From Chrysophaeum taylorii (taxonomy: Eukaryota > Sar > Pelagophyceae > Pelagomonadales > Pelagomonadaceae): DNA of 64,000 nt. The DNA lies in contig JAQMWT010000392.1 of assembly GCA_029834535.1 (NCBI GenBank), positions 1 through 64,000 of the forward strand. Direction: 5' to 3'. This document shows positions 29,578 to 39,461 of this stretch, piece by piece. Under the pieces are notes generated by a model that saw only the letters and a program-made list of their open reading frames with translations, was not told the origin of the DNA and ran no database searches. The position numbers were made by a program, and so were the translations under genes. Numbering within the stretch: the stretch's first letter is position 1; each line of letters starts with the position of its first letter.

Positions 29578-31553
29578 TCGTCGGCGTGTTTGCCGCGGCG
29601 TTTTTTTGGTTCCTCGCGCGAGACGATGAGGGTGCTGAGCCGCTTGACCGTGTTCCGGTCGACCACCGCCTCGCGTATCTCGTCCTCTTTGGTCGTAGCC
29701 TCGGGGCGTCGGGGGATATCGTCGTCCTCCTGGTGCTGGGGGTCGGTCGGATAGGCGAACTCGGAGGTGTCGTCCTCGGCGTCGAACCGGTCGCTCTCGA
29801 GGCCCTGGGTCATGAGCTTGCGCTGGGCGTACCGCTCGAGGTCCTGGACTCCGGGTCGCGCGCGGACGCGCACGTTCCGCGGGCCCTGGTCTGGCGTCGT
29901 CAGCATGAGCTTGTGGTACAGCATCTTCTGGAGCTTTTCGGACTGAAGCTTTCCGAAGGGCAAAAGGACCTCGTTCCCTGTCGACTTGAGGCTTCCGGCG
30001 TCGGACGCCGTCGTCGACCCCGCCTGCTGTTGCGACTCCTTCGTCGTCGTCGTCGTCGTCGTCGTCGAATTGTGGTGGTGGTGGTGGTGGTGGTGGTTGT
30101 TGTCGGGGGGTCCTTGGGCTTTGTCTGGTGGTGGTGGCCCTTGCTGCTGCTGGGTGCCGCCGGAACAGGCGGTGTCCTCGAGGGCGAGGGCCTCGCTGAC
30201 GGACTTCATCATGACGGTGAGCTTGACGTCGAGCTCGCGCAAATACTCGGGGAGCTGGTTGGTGTCGGGGGTGGGGTAGGACTTTCCCTCGATCTTGCTG
30301 CGGAAGCGCGCGACGGCGAGCTTGAGCTGCTCGAGCGTGACGTTGGATCTGATCGCGCGGTCCTTGGCGTCGTCGCAGTCCTTGAGGGCCTTGCCGAGGC
30401 CCTTGTTGAAGGAGTCCATCTCGCGGTAGATCTCGCGGTTCCCGGAAGCAGCCTCGTGGGTCGACCGGAGCGAGACGAGCCGCTCGCGGAGGCTGGCGTT
30501 GTCGTCGCGGAGCGAGTCGATCCTCGCGCGGACGTCGTCGGCGAGGCGGTGGAGCTGCTGGGTCTTCTGCGTGCGATCTTTAAACTTTTGGACGATCTCG
30601 TCGACGTCCGAGAGGCCGGTGACGATTTTGATTTTCTGAAATGTGGTCTCGAGGGCCCCGAGGGACTCCTCCTCTGCCGTGATTTTTTTCTCGAGCATCG
30701 ACGAGTAGACCTTGCGGATGATGTGCATGCGCTTGAGGCGCTGCTCCTCCTGGGCCCCGAGGTCAAACTTGGACCGCGCCATGACGGCTTCCCGCATCTT
30801 CATGCGCTCCTCCTGCTTTTCGACGAGGGAGGACCTTTCGGCGATGACGCGCTGGATGCCGTCGAGGCGCGATTCTTGCATCTTGCGGCGCGCGGCCACC
30901 CGGGCCGAGAGCCGCTCGTACTGGAGCTCCTCGTGCTTCGACTCCTGGCGTGCCGTCTGGAGCTGGAGCGTGCAGCCCGAGATCTCCCGTTCGCACGTCT
31001 CGAGCTGCTCGGCGAGCGCTCGGCCGCGCCGTCGCGACGACAAAAGTTCGTTCGAGATACGCGATATGACGTGGCCGAACACGTCCTTCTGGACGACCGA
31101 CTCCCTGACCAGGTGTTCTTCGCGTTCGATCTCTTGCTGCAGCTGCTGGAGCTCTGGCGCCGGGGCCGACGACGCGAGCCGGGCCTCGGCGCACGTCTTG
31201 TCGAGCGTCGCGAGCTCCCACTCGTGACGATGTTGCTGCTGCTCGCGCGCGTCGGCCTCGCTCCGCAGTTTGTCGTATGTCTTTTGGAGAGACACGAGGT
31301 ACCGCCTCGACGTCTCCAACTCGAGATTTTGGAAATCGGCGACATCGCGCTTCAACGTCTCCACGGCAGCCGAGTCCTCGTCGAGCGCGCGCTGCACCGT
31401 CGCCATCTTCACGTGCCGCGCCCGCGACGGCGTCTTCCCGAAGTGGGTGTGGGTCTTGGCCACGAACTTGCGACGCTGGTACGTTCCCGTCGACCCCTCC
31501 TCGCGGCGGGGCGGCGCTGCTGGACCCATCATCCTTCCGAGATGATACACCAA
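29574..31553 (-). CDS. Outer dynein arm docking complex-like coiled-coil protein
   Basis: 659 residues. Coiled coil from about residue 50 to 430 (VQRALDEDSAAVETLKRDVA onward) with the block LETTFQKIKIVTGLSDVDEI followed by VQKFKDRTQKT. That block matches the FQKIKxxTGxSDVxExVxKF segment shared by ODA-docking proteins such as CCDC151/ODAD3 and CCDC114 (Chlamydomonas ODA10/DCC2 group). Which paralogue cannot be settled by eye. The C-terminal third is low-complexity (poly-His, poly-Thr, Gln), then a basic/acidic tail. Role by family: anchors outer dynein arms to axonemal doublets. The neighbour CEP20 is also ciliary. The start MVYHLGRMM lies 43 bp from the divergent FKBP gene; internal Mets at residue 8 or 49 are alternatives. 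Confidence 0.75.
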   Translation of the reverse strand: MVYHLGRMMGPAAPPRREEGSTGTYQRRKFVAKTHTHFGKTPSRARHVKMATVQRALDEDSAAVETLKRDVADFQNLELETSRRYLVSLQKTYDKLRSEADAREQQQHRHEWELATLDKTCAEARLASSAPAPELQQLQQEIEREEHLVRESVVQKDVFGHVISRISNELLSSRRRGRALAEQLETCEREISGCTLQLQTARQESKHEELQYERLSARVAARRKMQESRLDGIQRVIAERSSLVEKQEERMKMREAVMARSKFDLGAQEEQRLKRMHIIRKVYSSMLEKKITAEEESLGALETTFQKIKIVTGLSDVDEIVQKFKDRTQKTQQLHRLADDVRARIDSLRDDNASLRERLVSLRSTHEAASGNREIYREMDSFNKGLGKALKDCDDAKDRAIRSNVTLEQLKLAVARFRSKIEGKSYPTPDTNQLPEYLRELDVKLTVMMKSVSEALALEDTACSGGTQQQQGPPPPDKAQGPPDNNHHHHHHHHNSTTTTTTTTKESQQQAGSTTASDAGSLKSTGNEVLLPFGKLQSEKLQKMLYHKLMLTTPDQGPRNVRVRARPGVQDLERYAQRKLMTQGLESDRFDAEDDTSEFAYPTDPQHQEDDDIPRRPEATTKEDEIREAVVDRNTVKRLSTLIVSREEPKKRRGKHADD

Positions 31554-31596
31554 GTTGCGTATCTTCTTCGTCTAACGGACCTAATAAGATCTCAAC
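31554..31596. promoter_or_regulatory. 43-bp divergent promoter gap
   Basis: Only 43 bp separate the start codons of the ODA-docking-like and FKBP genes, so their core promoters and 5' UTRs must overlap. No TATA box seen. Confidence 0.5.
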
Positions 31597-32352
31597 ATGT
31601 TGAAGAAGAACCTCTTCTTCTTCTTCTTCTTCGTCGTCGTCGTCGTTTCCGCCGCCGCCGCCGCCGCCGGGGACCTGTTTTTCGTGGTGGGGCCCGGGGT
31701 GCGACGGCTTCTCCCGAGGCAGCGGCGGCGGGCCCCCCTCCTCCTCCTCCGCGCCGTCGAGGAGTACGAGGCGACGGCCTCGGGCCTGAAGTTTCGCGAC
31801 GACATCGAGGGCAGCGGGGACCAACCGAAGAAAGGGGACGTGGTCGTCGTCGACTACGTCGGGTCGCTCTCGAGCTCGGGATCAGAGTTCGACTCGTCCT
31901 ACGCGCGGGGCGCGCCCTTTTCCTTCCCCCTCGGCGAGGGTCGCGTCATCGCGGGCTGGGACGAGGGGCTCGCGACTATGCGCGTCGGAGGCAAGCGCAC
32001 GCTCCTCATCCCGCCCCACCTCGCCTACGGCGACCGCGACGTCGGCGGCGGCCGCATTCCGCCCAACAGCGAGCTCAAGTTCGTCGTCGAGCTCAAGGAC
32101 GTGAAATCGGGACCTCTCGCGCAGGTCGCCATGACCGCCGACAACACCGTCCAGAACGTAATAGGAAACTTTGGCCTCAATCCGTTCACCTTCTTTGTTG
32201 TCCTCTTTTTGCTCCTCACGGTCGTCCCCGTCTTTCTTCCGGACGACTCGCCCTTGATGTACGGCGACTTTCCGAACCCGTTCGCCGCAACAACAGCAAC
32301 GACGACGAGCTCCCTCGACGCCGAGATGACGCGCGAGCTTTCGGCGCTCTAA
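31597..32352 (+). CDS. FKBP-type peptidyl-prolyl isomerase with C-terminal membrane anchor
   Basis: 251 residues. An N-terminal signal sequence (Lys-Lys, then Phe and Val runs, Ala7) is followed by an Arg-rich stretch. One FKBP domain spans about 75-170: GDVVVVDYVGSL, EFDSSYARG, FSFPLGEGRVIAGWDEGL, LLIPPHLAYGDRDVGGG, IPPNSELKFVVEL. The pocket residues equivalent to FKBP12 Tyr26, Phe36-Asp37, Phe46, Val55-Ile56, Trp59, Tyr82 and Phe99 are all present, so catalysis is expected. A hydrophobic helix at 198-214 (TFFVVLFLLLTVVPVFL) suggests a membrane anchor. The signal sequence implies the secretory pathway or plastid lumen. Ends 17 bp from the convergent TFIIE-beta gene. Confidence 0.9.
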   Translation: MLKKNLFFFFFFVVVVVSAAAAAAGDLFFVVGPGVRRLLPRQRRRAPLLLLRAVEEYEATASGLKFRDDIEGSGDQPKKGDVVVVDYVGSLSSSGSEFDSSYARGAPFSFPLGEGRVIAGWDEGLATMRVGGKRTLLIPPHLAYGDRDVGGGRIPPNSELKFVVELKDVKSGPLAQVAMTADNTVQNVIGNFGLNPFTFFVVLFLLLTVVPVFLPDDSPLMYGDFPNPFAATTATTTSSLDAEMTRELSAL

Positions 32353-32369
32353 AAATATATTCATATAAA

Positions 32370-33617
32370 CTACGACGCACCAGCTGCAGCAGCAGCAGCA
32401 GCAGCACCCTCCTCCTCGTAATCGTCGTCGCTCCCGCTCGCCGGTGCCTTCTTCTTCTTCTTAATCTCCTCCTCCTTCTTCTTCTTCTTCTTCTTGTCGT
32501 CTGCCGGCTTACTATTATTGTTGGTGCGTTCGTCGGCGGCGGCCAGGATGTCCCCAATCTCGGTGCCGACGAGGTGCGTGTTGGTGATTTTGTGGTACCC
32601 CCGATTGTACCTGCGTTTCTTGGGTTTTCGCTCGTCGCCGTCGTCGCTCTTCTTCGACGAGGCACTCTTGGTCGGTCGCCGCTGCGAAAGCATGGAGACG
32701 TGATCTAAATCCGCCGCGACCAGGGCCCGCGCGAGCATGTCCTTGTCCGACGGCAGGAGGGCGGCCGTCTCGAGCCACGCCGCTCTCACGTCGTTCGTGC
32801 ATCCAAACTTGACCAACGACACACCTTCGGGCGGCCTCGTATCGAGCGACGGCACGAGACTCATCTCGTCGCCCTCAAACGGATCGACGTACTCGTTCGC
32901 CGAGTGCATGTCCTGGACGCTGCTGACGCTGAGCGGCCGCTCGGCGCGCTTCGGCTGGTGGCCTCCTCTGTTGACTCGGCTCGACACGCGGCGCCACTCG
33001 CCGCCCACGCGCACGGCGTCCCCTCGTCGTATCTCGGCCGTCACCTCCTTGGATATCGTCACGAGCGAACATTTGTCGTCGACGAGTTTAGAACCAATCG
33101 CGCGCGCGCTCAACTCGACGAGGTACTGTCCCTTTCGCGGAAACAACACGACGTCGTTCGTCGTCGCGTTCTGGTGCGCCAGAACCTGGCCCGTCACGAT
33201 CAAAACCTCGATGTCCTCCTTCGCCTCGGCATAACACTCTCCGAGGGCTTTCGCGCTTACCCCCGTAGACCGATCGATTCTTCCTTTGAGGCTCGTACGG
33301 TCGGTGACGTCCTCGAAGGTAGTCTTGAAAGCGTACACCACTTCGCCCTCCTCGTCCATCGTGCGCTCGATGCGCTCGTTCTCCTGCAGCTTGGCGTCCA
33401 CCTCGATGTCCTCGGCGAGGTCCACCGCGATCAGACCGTCATCCTCCATCGCGAGGATTACCTGCTCCACGCTCAACGCCGCCTTCCCGGCGCGACGCTT
33501 CAGGGTGTCCACCACCTCGGACATCCGCGTCAGGGCGTCCCTCGTGTCCTCCTCTTCCGCCTCCTCCTCCGCTTCGGCGCGGGCGCGCAGCTCCTCGGAG
33601 CTTGCGAAATCGAACAT
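32370..33617 (-). CDS. GTF2E2: Transcription factor TFIIE subunit beta
   Basis: 415 residues. Winged-helix-like region about 35-165 (LKRRAGKAALSVEQVILAME, YAFKTTFEDVTDRTSLKGRI, LIVTGQVLAHQNATTNDVVL). Near residue 335-350 lies RRYNRGYHKITNTHLVGTEI, the TNTHL motif that ends TFIIE-beta in most eukaryotes. Role: with TFIIE-alpha it recruits TFIIH to the RNA polymerase II preinitiation complex. Unusual here: the hallmark is followed by about 70 further residues of poly-Lys, acidic and poly-Ala sequence, and a long insert sits between the winged-helix part and the C-terminal motif. The assignment rests on the hallmark, the winged-helix pattern and the length. Confidence 0.7.
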   Translation of the reverse strand: MFDFASSEELRARAEAEEEAEEEDTRDALTRMSEVVDTLKRRAGKAALSVEQVILAMEDDGLIAVDLAEDIEVDAKLQENERIERTMDEEGEVVYAFKTTFEDVTDRTSLKGRIDRSTGVSAKALGECYAEAKEDIEVLIVTGQVLAHQNATTNDVVLFPRKGQYLVELSARAIGSKLVDDKCSLVTISKEVTAEIRRGDAVRVGGEWRRVSSRVNRGGHQPKRAERPLSVSSVQDMHSANEYVDPFEGDEMSLVPSLDTRPPEGVSLVKFGCTNDVRAAWLETAALLPSDKDMLARALVAADLDHVSMLSQRRPTKSASSKKSDDGDERKPKKRRYNRGYHKITNTHLVGTEIGDILAAADERTNNNSKPADDKKKKKKKEEEIKKKKKAPASGSDDDYEEEGAAAAAAAAGAS

Positions 33618-33876
33618 CCCCAGACCGGCCTCACCTGAACGAAGGGTAAGGGTAGTTGCTTTACGTCGAGGAAGAGGAGGGCCGGACCAAAACTATACTG
33701 ACATTTTGTTGTTGTTGATTTTCCCACTACGCGCCTGTCTCGTCCCGTCTCGTCTCGTCTCCACCCGGGCTCTGGGTTCGAGGGAACAAAAAAAGAACAC
33801 GGACGACCTACAAGTACTTTGTGATGAGGAGGGAGGGAGGGAGGGAGGGAGAGAGGCCCACGTACGTACGTACGTA
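33618..33876. other. Intergenic spacer with several microsatellites
   Basis: Contains (GTCTC)n at 33,740-33,765, (GGGA)n at 33,829-33,852 and (CGTA)n at 33,860-33,878. No gene supported. Confidence 0.5.
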
Positions 33877-34674
33877 TCAGGTGTTGATAAGAGTCTGGCG
33901 AGGGCGTGGGCTGTAGGTACCCGGGTCCGGGGCGAAGAAGCAGCAGTCAGAGGCGTGGGAAAGAATGGGGGCGCAGGTGCGCGAGAGGAAGGAGGAGGTG
34001 TCGCTTGCGTGCTGGGGTGCGAGTTCGGCGAGTTGGGCTCGGATGACGCGTTTGAGATCGTCTCGAGTCCGTTCGTTGGTGAAGACCGCCTGCGTCCGGC
34101 ACCGAAAGTCGACGACGCGGCTTTTGCTGGAGACGATGACGTCGCAGGCGATATTGGCGAGGCTGATGCCGCGGTTCGAGGTGCGCTCGCTGATGTCGAG
34201 CCTTAAATTGCATTGCGTCGAGGCCCTCAGCTCAGATTTTTGCAGGTCGATGACGTAGGTCGCCGGGACAAGGGTCGTCGCGGGAAAGGGCCCGATGTCG
34301 TCGATCATGGGGAATTCGGTCCCGATTACATGGAAGAAGTCGGCGAAGATCGCTTGATTAGCCATGAGGACGAGCACGCTCGACTGACCAGTCAAATTCG
34401 CAAGTCGACGCCGCAAGAGGGCCTCGCGATCACTTCGCTGGAGCTCCCCACCTAGCTCGCTCCCGTCCACCTCGATGACGCGGAAGTCGCTGCGGCTGAG
34501 GTCCTTGACTAAAGTCTGCTCCATAAGAATCGACGGCTGCGCTTCGAACGACGCGATAAACGCTTCCGAACTCTCGACGTGTTCCGCCAGCGATGCTTCA
34601 AGCTTCAAGCACAACCGCGTCGAGCACACCTTGTCGAGCAGCACGTCGACCTGCTCCATCGCCTTGCTCATCAC
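33877..34674 (-). CDS. Hypothetical protein
   Basis: 265 residues, unrecognised. Well-mixed sequence with alternating hydrophobic strands (SSVLVLMANQAIFADFFHVI, TTLVPATYVIDLQ, GISLANIACDVIVSSKSRVV) suggests a globular alpha/beta fold. The N-terminal 60 residues are helical (MEQVDVLLDKVCSTRLCLKL). No signal peptide or membrane helix. The C-terminus (PDPGTYSPRPRQTLINT) reads into a GTAC microsatellite and may be recently extended. Same strand as TFIIE-beta, 259 bp upstream of it. Confidence 0.55.
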   Translation of the reverse strand: MMSKAMEQVDVLLDKVCSTRLCLKLEASLAEHVESSEAFIASFEAQPSILMEQTLVKDLSRSDFRVIEVDGSELGGELQRSDREALLRRRLANLTGQSSVLVLMANQAIFADFFHVIGTEFPMIDDIGPFPATTLVPATYVIDLQKSELRASTQCNLRLDISERTSNRGISLANIACDVIVSSKSRVVDFRCRTQAVFTNERTRDDLKRVIRAQLAELAPQHASDTSSFLSRTCAPILSHASDCCFFAPDPGTYSPRPRQTLINT

Positions 34675-34791
34675 GTCGCTGCTTCGGAAAAAAAAAAGCT
34701 GATGACAATGATGCAGGAACGTTTTGTGTCCGTTAACGGACCCTTACCACTGCTTTTCCCTCCTGTTGAGGTGCGACCTCCTCGTCGATTG

Positions 34792-34831
<40 letters not shown>

Positions 34832-35118
34832 GGCGCGCCACTCGGTCAAAGAATCCCTCGACGCACAGTCTCCGCCCCCACCGCTTCGCAGCCCGGTGCT
34901 CTGCTGCTGTTGTCGCTTCGTCCAAATTTTTTAAGATGCCGTCGTCGTCAACTGGCGGCGCAGCGCGAGTCGAGTGCAGGACCGACGGCATACTTATTAC
35001 CTGGCGAAGTTTGGCCTTTGATTTTCTATGAGATCCTCTCCATGTTTTCTGCGATGCCTACGTTTTTCGAGAAAGACGAGAATTCCGATAATTCAAACCA
35101 AGGTTATTATTATTACGA
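34675..35118. other. Intergenic; (GACA)n repeat, no gene supported
   Basis: (GACA)n at 34,792-34,832 (about ten units). The remaining sequence has short ORFs only. It ends where the first Helitron of the array begins (35,119), after a (TTA)n run. Confidence 0.45.
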
Positions 35119-36127
35119 GTGCAGGCCAGTAAGTTCACCTAGTCTCAATCTCTAACCCTAGTAAGTTCACCTGGTCCCAGTAAGTTCATATGGTCAGTTA
35201 GTTCACTTAGTCCCAATCTCTAACCCTGCGTAAACCCACTCGTGCTCACACCCACTCTCCTTTGAGCTCGTCGCTCCCACCCCCGCCAATCCAAGCTGCT
35301 TTGATCCGCACGCACCGCCAACCTTTGAGTTTGAGTTGCCAAAAAAAAAACCAGTAAGTTCACCTGGTCCCAGTAAGCTCACCTGGTCACTCAGTTCACC
35401 TAGTCCCAATCTCAAACCCCAGTAAGTTCACCTGGTCCAGTAAGTTCACCTACAGTGCGCGTGTAGACAACGGGAGGGGGCTTATCGGTATTGCGCAGCA
35501 CGTGTGGGGTAGGGTGGAGTCGTCGACTCAGAAGAGCATATCCTCGGGGCTGCCGATCGACAGAGAGCCACGTAGAGCTGGACGTGGCAGAAGACGGGCA
35601 AGAGGACGCCGACCTTGCGGGGCGTCTGCCTCTGGCTCTTGTTGATCGTTTGGCGTCGGCGGGCCTTAAGGGATACAGGTTGGAGGAGCCTCGGTGACAA
35701 CGACACGATCGATCATGTATCTGGTACCGTTGCAGTGGCCGTGCGACGGGTCGAGGTTGCGAAGACTTTAAGCTCGCGATCAAAGTCAGCATGCCGTTGG
35801 TTGTCAGGGAGTTGAAAACTCGACTGTAAAGAGCGAGGCGTCGTCTTCCGACCCAACCTAGTCGGCCGAAAAGAACTCCGACGCCTCGTCTCCGGGAAAA
35901 AAAGGCCGCGGTCATGCGCGCGTTGTCAGCATCGACAACATCGTTTCGACGGGGCGTGAGAATGGCGCGCTGAAAGAGCCGCCGCGGGTCGTGGAAACAG
36001 TCTGCGAGGTCGCCGTAGACGGCTTGGAGGATCACTGTCTGGCTCTCGCGCCTACCTGATCCTTACTCTCGCGCCTATCTGATCCTTACCCTAAATCGAG
36101 GGACAAACAAACAAACATAGGGTCGGA
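35119..36127 (-). mobile_element. Helitron unit H2
   Basis: Minus orientation. The 3' end (GTGCAGGCCAGTAAGTTCAC on the plus strand) is at 35,119. About ten AGTAAGTTCACCT repeats follow to 35,450, then the helicase C-terminal remnant (35,412-36,035 minus; TINKSQ block near 35,640 reads TINKSQRQTPRKVGVLLP). The 5' part, CCTGATCCTTACCCTAAATC with a short CAAA/CAGA run, ends near 36,127. It lacks the CATCTGTCGATTAGTAG terminus present in later units. Confidence 0.75.
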
Positions 36128-38279
36128 CAAGTGCAGGCCAGTAAGTTCACCTAGTCCCAATCTCTAACCCCAGTAAGTTCACCTAATCCCAGTAAGTTTC
36201 ATATAAGTTCACCTGGTCAGTAAGTTCACCTAGCTCACACCCACTCCTTCGAGCTCGTCGCTCTCGCCTCCGCCAATCTAAGCTGCTTTGATCCGCACGC
36301 GCCGCCAACCTTTGAGTTTACTCTAAAAACTTTACTCTGAAAACCCCAGTATGTTCACCTGGTCCCAGTAAGTTCACCTGGTCCCAGTAAGTTCACCTAC
36401 CGTGCGCGTGTAGATGCCGGGAGGGTGCTTATCGGTATTGCGCAGCACGTGTGGGGTAGTGTGGAGTCGTCGACTCAGAAGAGGATATCCTCGGGGTTGC
36501 CGATCGACAGAGAGCCACGTAGAGCTGGACGTGGCAGAAGACAGGCTTGGGCAAGGACGCCGACCTCGCGGGGCGTCTGGCCCTGGCTCTTGTTGATCGT
36601 TTGGCGTCGGCGGGCCTTGAGGGATACAGGTTGGAGGAGCCTCGGTGACACGACACGATCGATCATGTATCTGGTACCGTTGCAGTGGCCGTGCGACGGG
36701 TCGAGGTTGCGAAGACTTTAAGCTCGCGATCAAAGTCAGCATGCCGTTGGTTGTGAGGGAGTTAAAACTCGACTGTAAAGAGCGAGGCGTCGTCTTCCGA
36801 CCCAACCTAGTCGGCCGAAAAGAACTCCGACGCCTCGTCTCCGGGGAAGGCCACGGTCATGCGCGCGTTGTCAGCATCGACAACATCGTTTCGACGGGGC
36901 GTGAGAATGGCGCGCTGAAAGAGCCGCCGCGGCTCGTGGAAATAGTCTGCGAGGTCGCCGTAGACGGCTTGGAGGATCACTGTCTGGCTCTCGCACCTAC
37001 CTGATCCTTACTCTCGCGCCTACCTGATCCTTACCCTAAATCGAGGGACAAACAGACAGACAAACCACAGGGGTATATATAGCCCCGGGCACTCGCACAC
37101 ACCAGGACCGGCATTCCTACCCTCACCTTTTGGTTATGGGCCCACGTTATCGCGCGTTCGAATCCGCCCCACCGCTGCGCCGCAAGGAGTGTGTGAGTGG
37201 CTTCGACGCAGTTGCCATTGCCTACTGCTGGAGCCCCATCGTCTAGCACAAACACTAGACCCCCCTCATCTGGGCGCTTTCACTTACCAGGACCGGGTGT
37301 TCATCTCCGACGCAGATGATCATCTTAAGCAGATGGCGTCGTCGTCTGCTGGGTCCCCATCGTCTCGCATACACATACATGCTTGACTCGCCCCAGATGT
37401 TCACGTTTCACTATGATGGGGAAGCACAGGGGTATATATACCCCCGGGCACTCGCACACACCAGGACCGGCATTCCTACCCTCACCTTTTGGTTATGGGC
37501 CCTTAAAGCGCTCGAGGTGGATCGCGCGTTCGAATCCACTCCACCGCTGCGTCGCAAGAGTATGTGAGTGTCTACGAAGCAGTTGCCGTCGCCAACTGCT
37601 GGAGCCCCATCGTCTAGCACAAACACTAGACCCCCCTCATCTGGGCGCTTTCACTTACCAGGACCGGGTGTTCATCTCCGACGCAGATGTTCATCTTAAG
37701 CAGATGGCGTCGTCGTCATCTGGGTCCCCACCGTCTCGCATACATGCTTGACTCGCCCCAGATGTTCACGTTTCACTGTGATGGGGAAGCACAGGGGTAT
37801 ATATAGCCCCGGGCACTCGCACACACCAGGACCGGCATTCCTACCCTCACCTTTTGGTTATGGGCCCTTAAAGCGCTCGAGGTGGATCGCGCGTTCGAAT
37901 CCGCCCCACCGCTGCGCCGCAAGGAGTGTGTGAGTGGCTTCGACGCAGTTGCCATTGCCAACTGCTGGAGCCCCATCGTCTAGCACAAACACTAGACCCC
38001 CCTCATCTGGGCGCTTTCACTTACCAGGACCGGGTGTTCAACTCCGACGCAGATGTTCATCTTAAGCAGATGGCGTCGTCGTCTGCTGGGTCCCCACCGT
38101 TTCGCATACACATACATGCTTGACTCGCCCCAGATGTTCACGTTTCACTATGATGGGGAAGCACAGGGGTATATATAGCCCCGGGCACTCACACACACCA
38201 GGACCGGCATTCCTACCCTTACCTTGTGCAAACAAACAAACAGACAGACAGACAAACATCTGTCGATTAGTAGTTAGGA
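36128..38279 (-). mobile_element. Helitron unit H3 carrying a satellite array
   Basis: Minus orientation, from CAAGTGCAGGCC (36,128) to the complement of 5'-TCCTAACTACTAATCG (38,279). The helicase remnant lies at 36,374-37,000. Between the 5' CAGA/CAAA microsatellite halves (37,050-37,065 and 38,226-38,255) sits a tandem array of a 364-bp sequence (37,066-38,225) that no other unit contains. This has the layout of a Helitron with internal cargo, a known habit of the group. Confidence 0.7.
37066..38225. repeat. Tandem array of about 364-bp units (3.2 copies)
   Basis: CACAGGGGTATATATA recurs at 37,066, 37,425, 37,790 and 38,162 (periods 359, 365, 372). Each unit holds a GTATATATA box, a GCGTTCGAATCC box, the phrase ACCAGGACCGGCATTCCTAC and a GCAGATGTTCATCTTAAGCA segment that pairs partly with itself. 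Units are about 95% identical, implying recent amplification. Short ORFs of 60-120 residues span units on both strands but show no recognised domain. The first and last units are partial. Confidence 0.85.
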
Positions 38280-38284
38280 TAAGA

Positions 38285-39418
38285 CAAGTGCAGGCCAGTA
38301 AGTTCACCTAGTCCCAATCTCTAACCCCAGTAAGTTCACCTGTTTCTGTTAAGTTCACCTGGTCAGTAAGTTCACCTAGCTCTAACCAACTCCTTTGAGC
38401 TCGTCGCTCTCGCCTCCGCCAACCTAAGCTGCTTTGGTCCGCACGCGCCGCCAGCCTTTGAGTTTACTCTAAAAACCCCAGTAAGTTCACTTGGTCTCAG
38501 TAAGTTCACCTGGTCACTAAGTTCACCTAGTCCCAATCTCAAACCCCAGTAAGTTCACCTGGTCCCAGTAAGTTCACCTACCGTGCGCGTGTAGACGCCG
38601 GGAGGGGGCTTATCGGTATTGCGCAGCACGTGTGGGGTAGGGTGGAGTCGTCGACTCAGAAGACGATATCCTCGGGGTTGCCGATCGACAGAGAGCCACG
38701 TAGAGCTGGACGTGGCAGAAGACGGGCTTGGGCAAGAGGACGCCGACCTCGCGGGGCGTCTGGCCCTGGCTCTTGTTGATCGTTTGGCGTCGGCGGGCCT
38801 TACGGGATACAGGTTGGAGGAGCCTCGGTGACAACGACACGATCGATCATGTATCTGGTACCGTTGCAGTGGCCGTGCGACGGGTCGAGGTTGCGAAGAC
38901 TTTAAGCTCGCGATCAAAGTCAGCATGCCGTTGGTTGTCGGGGAGTTGAAAACTCAACTGTAAAGAGCGAGGCGTCGTCTTCCGACCCAGCCTAGTCAGC
39001 CGAAAAGAACTCCGACGCCTCGTCTCCGGGAAAAAAAGGCCGCGGTCATGCGCGCGTTGTCAGCATCGACAACATCATTTCGACGGGGCGTGAGAATGGC
39101 GCGCTGAAAGAGCCGCAGCGGGTCGTGGAAATAGTCTGCGAGGTCGCCGTAGACGGCTTGGAGGATCACTGTCTGGCTCTCGCGCCTACCTGATCCTTAC
39201 TCTCGCAAAAAAAGGCCGCGGTCATGCGCGCGTTGTCAGCATCGACAACATCGTTTCGACGGGGCGTGAGAATGGCGCGCTGAAAGAGCCGCCGCGGCTC
39301 GTGGAAATAGTCTGCGAGGTCGCCGTAGACGGCTTGGAGGATCACTGTCTGGCTCTCTCGCGCCTACCTGATCCTTACTCTCGCGCCTACCTGATCCTTA
39401 CCCTAAATCGAGGGACAA

Positions 39419-39461
<43 letters not shown>

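Noticed and set aside
29586-32708. 1,040-residue plus-strand ORF
   Set aside because: It is antisense to the ODA-docking-like gene, overlaps the FKBP gene in another frame and TFIIE-beta on the other strand, and has the Arg/Leu/Val-rich look of a GC-driven shadow.
37150-37190. tRNA-like B box (GCGTTCGAATCC) in the satellite units
   Set aside because: The flanking bases do not pair into a T-stem and no A box, anticodon or acceptor stem could be folded; kept only as a motif.
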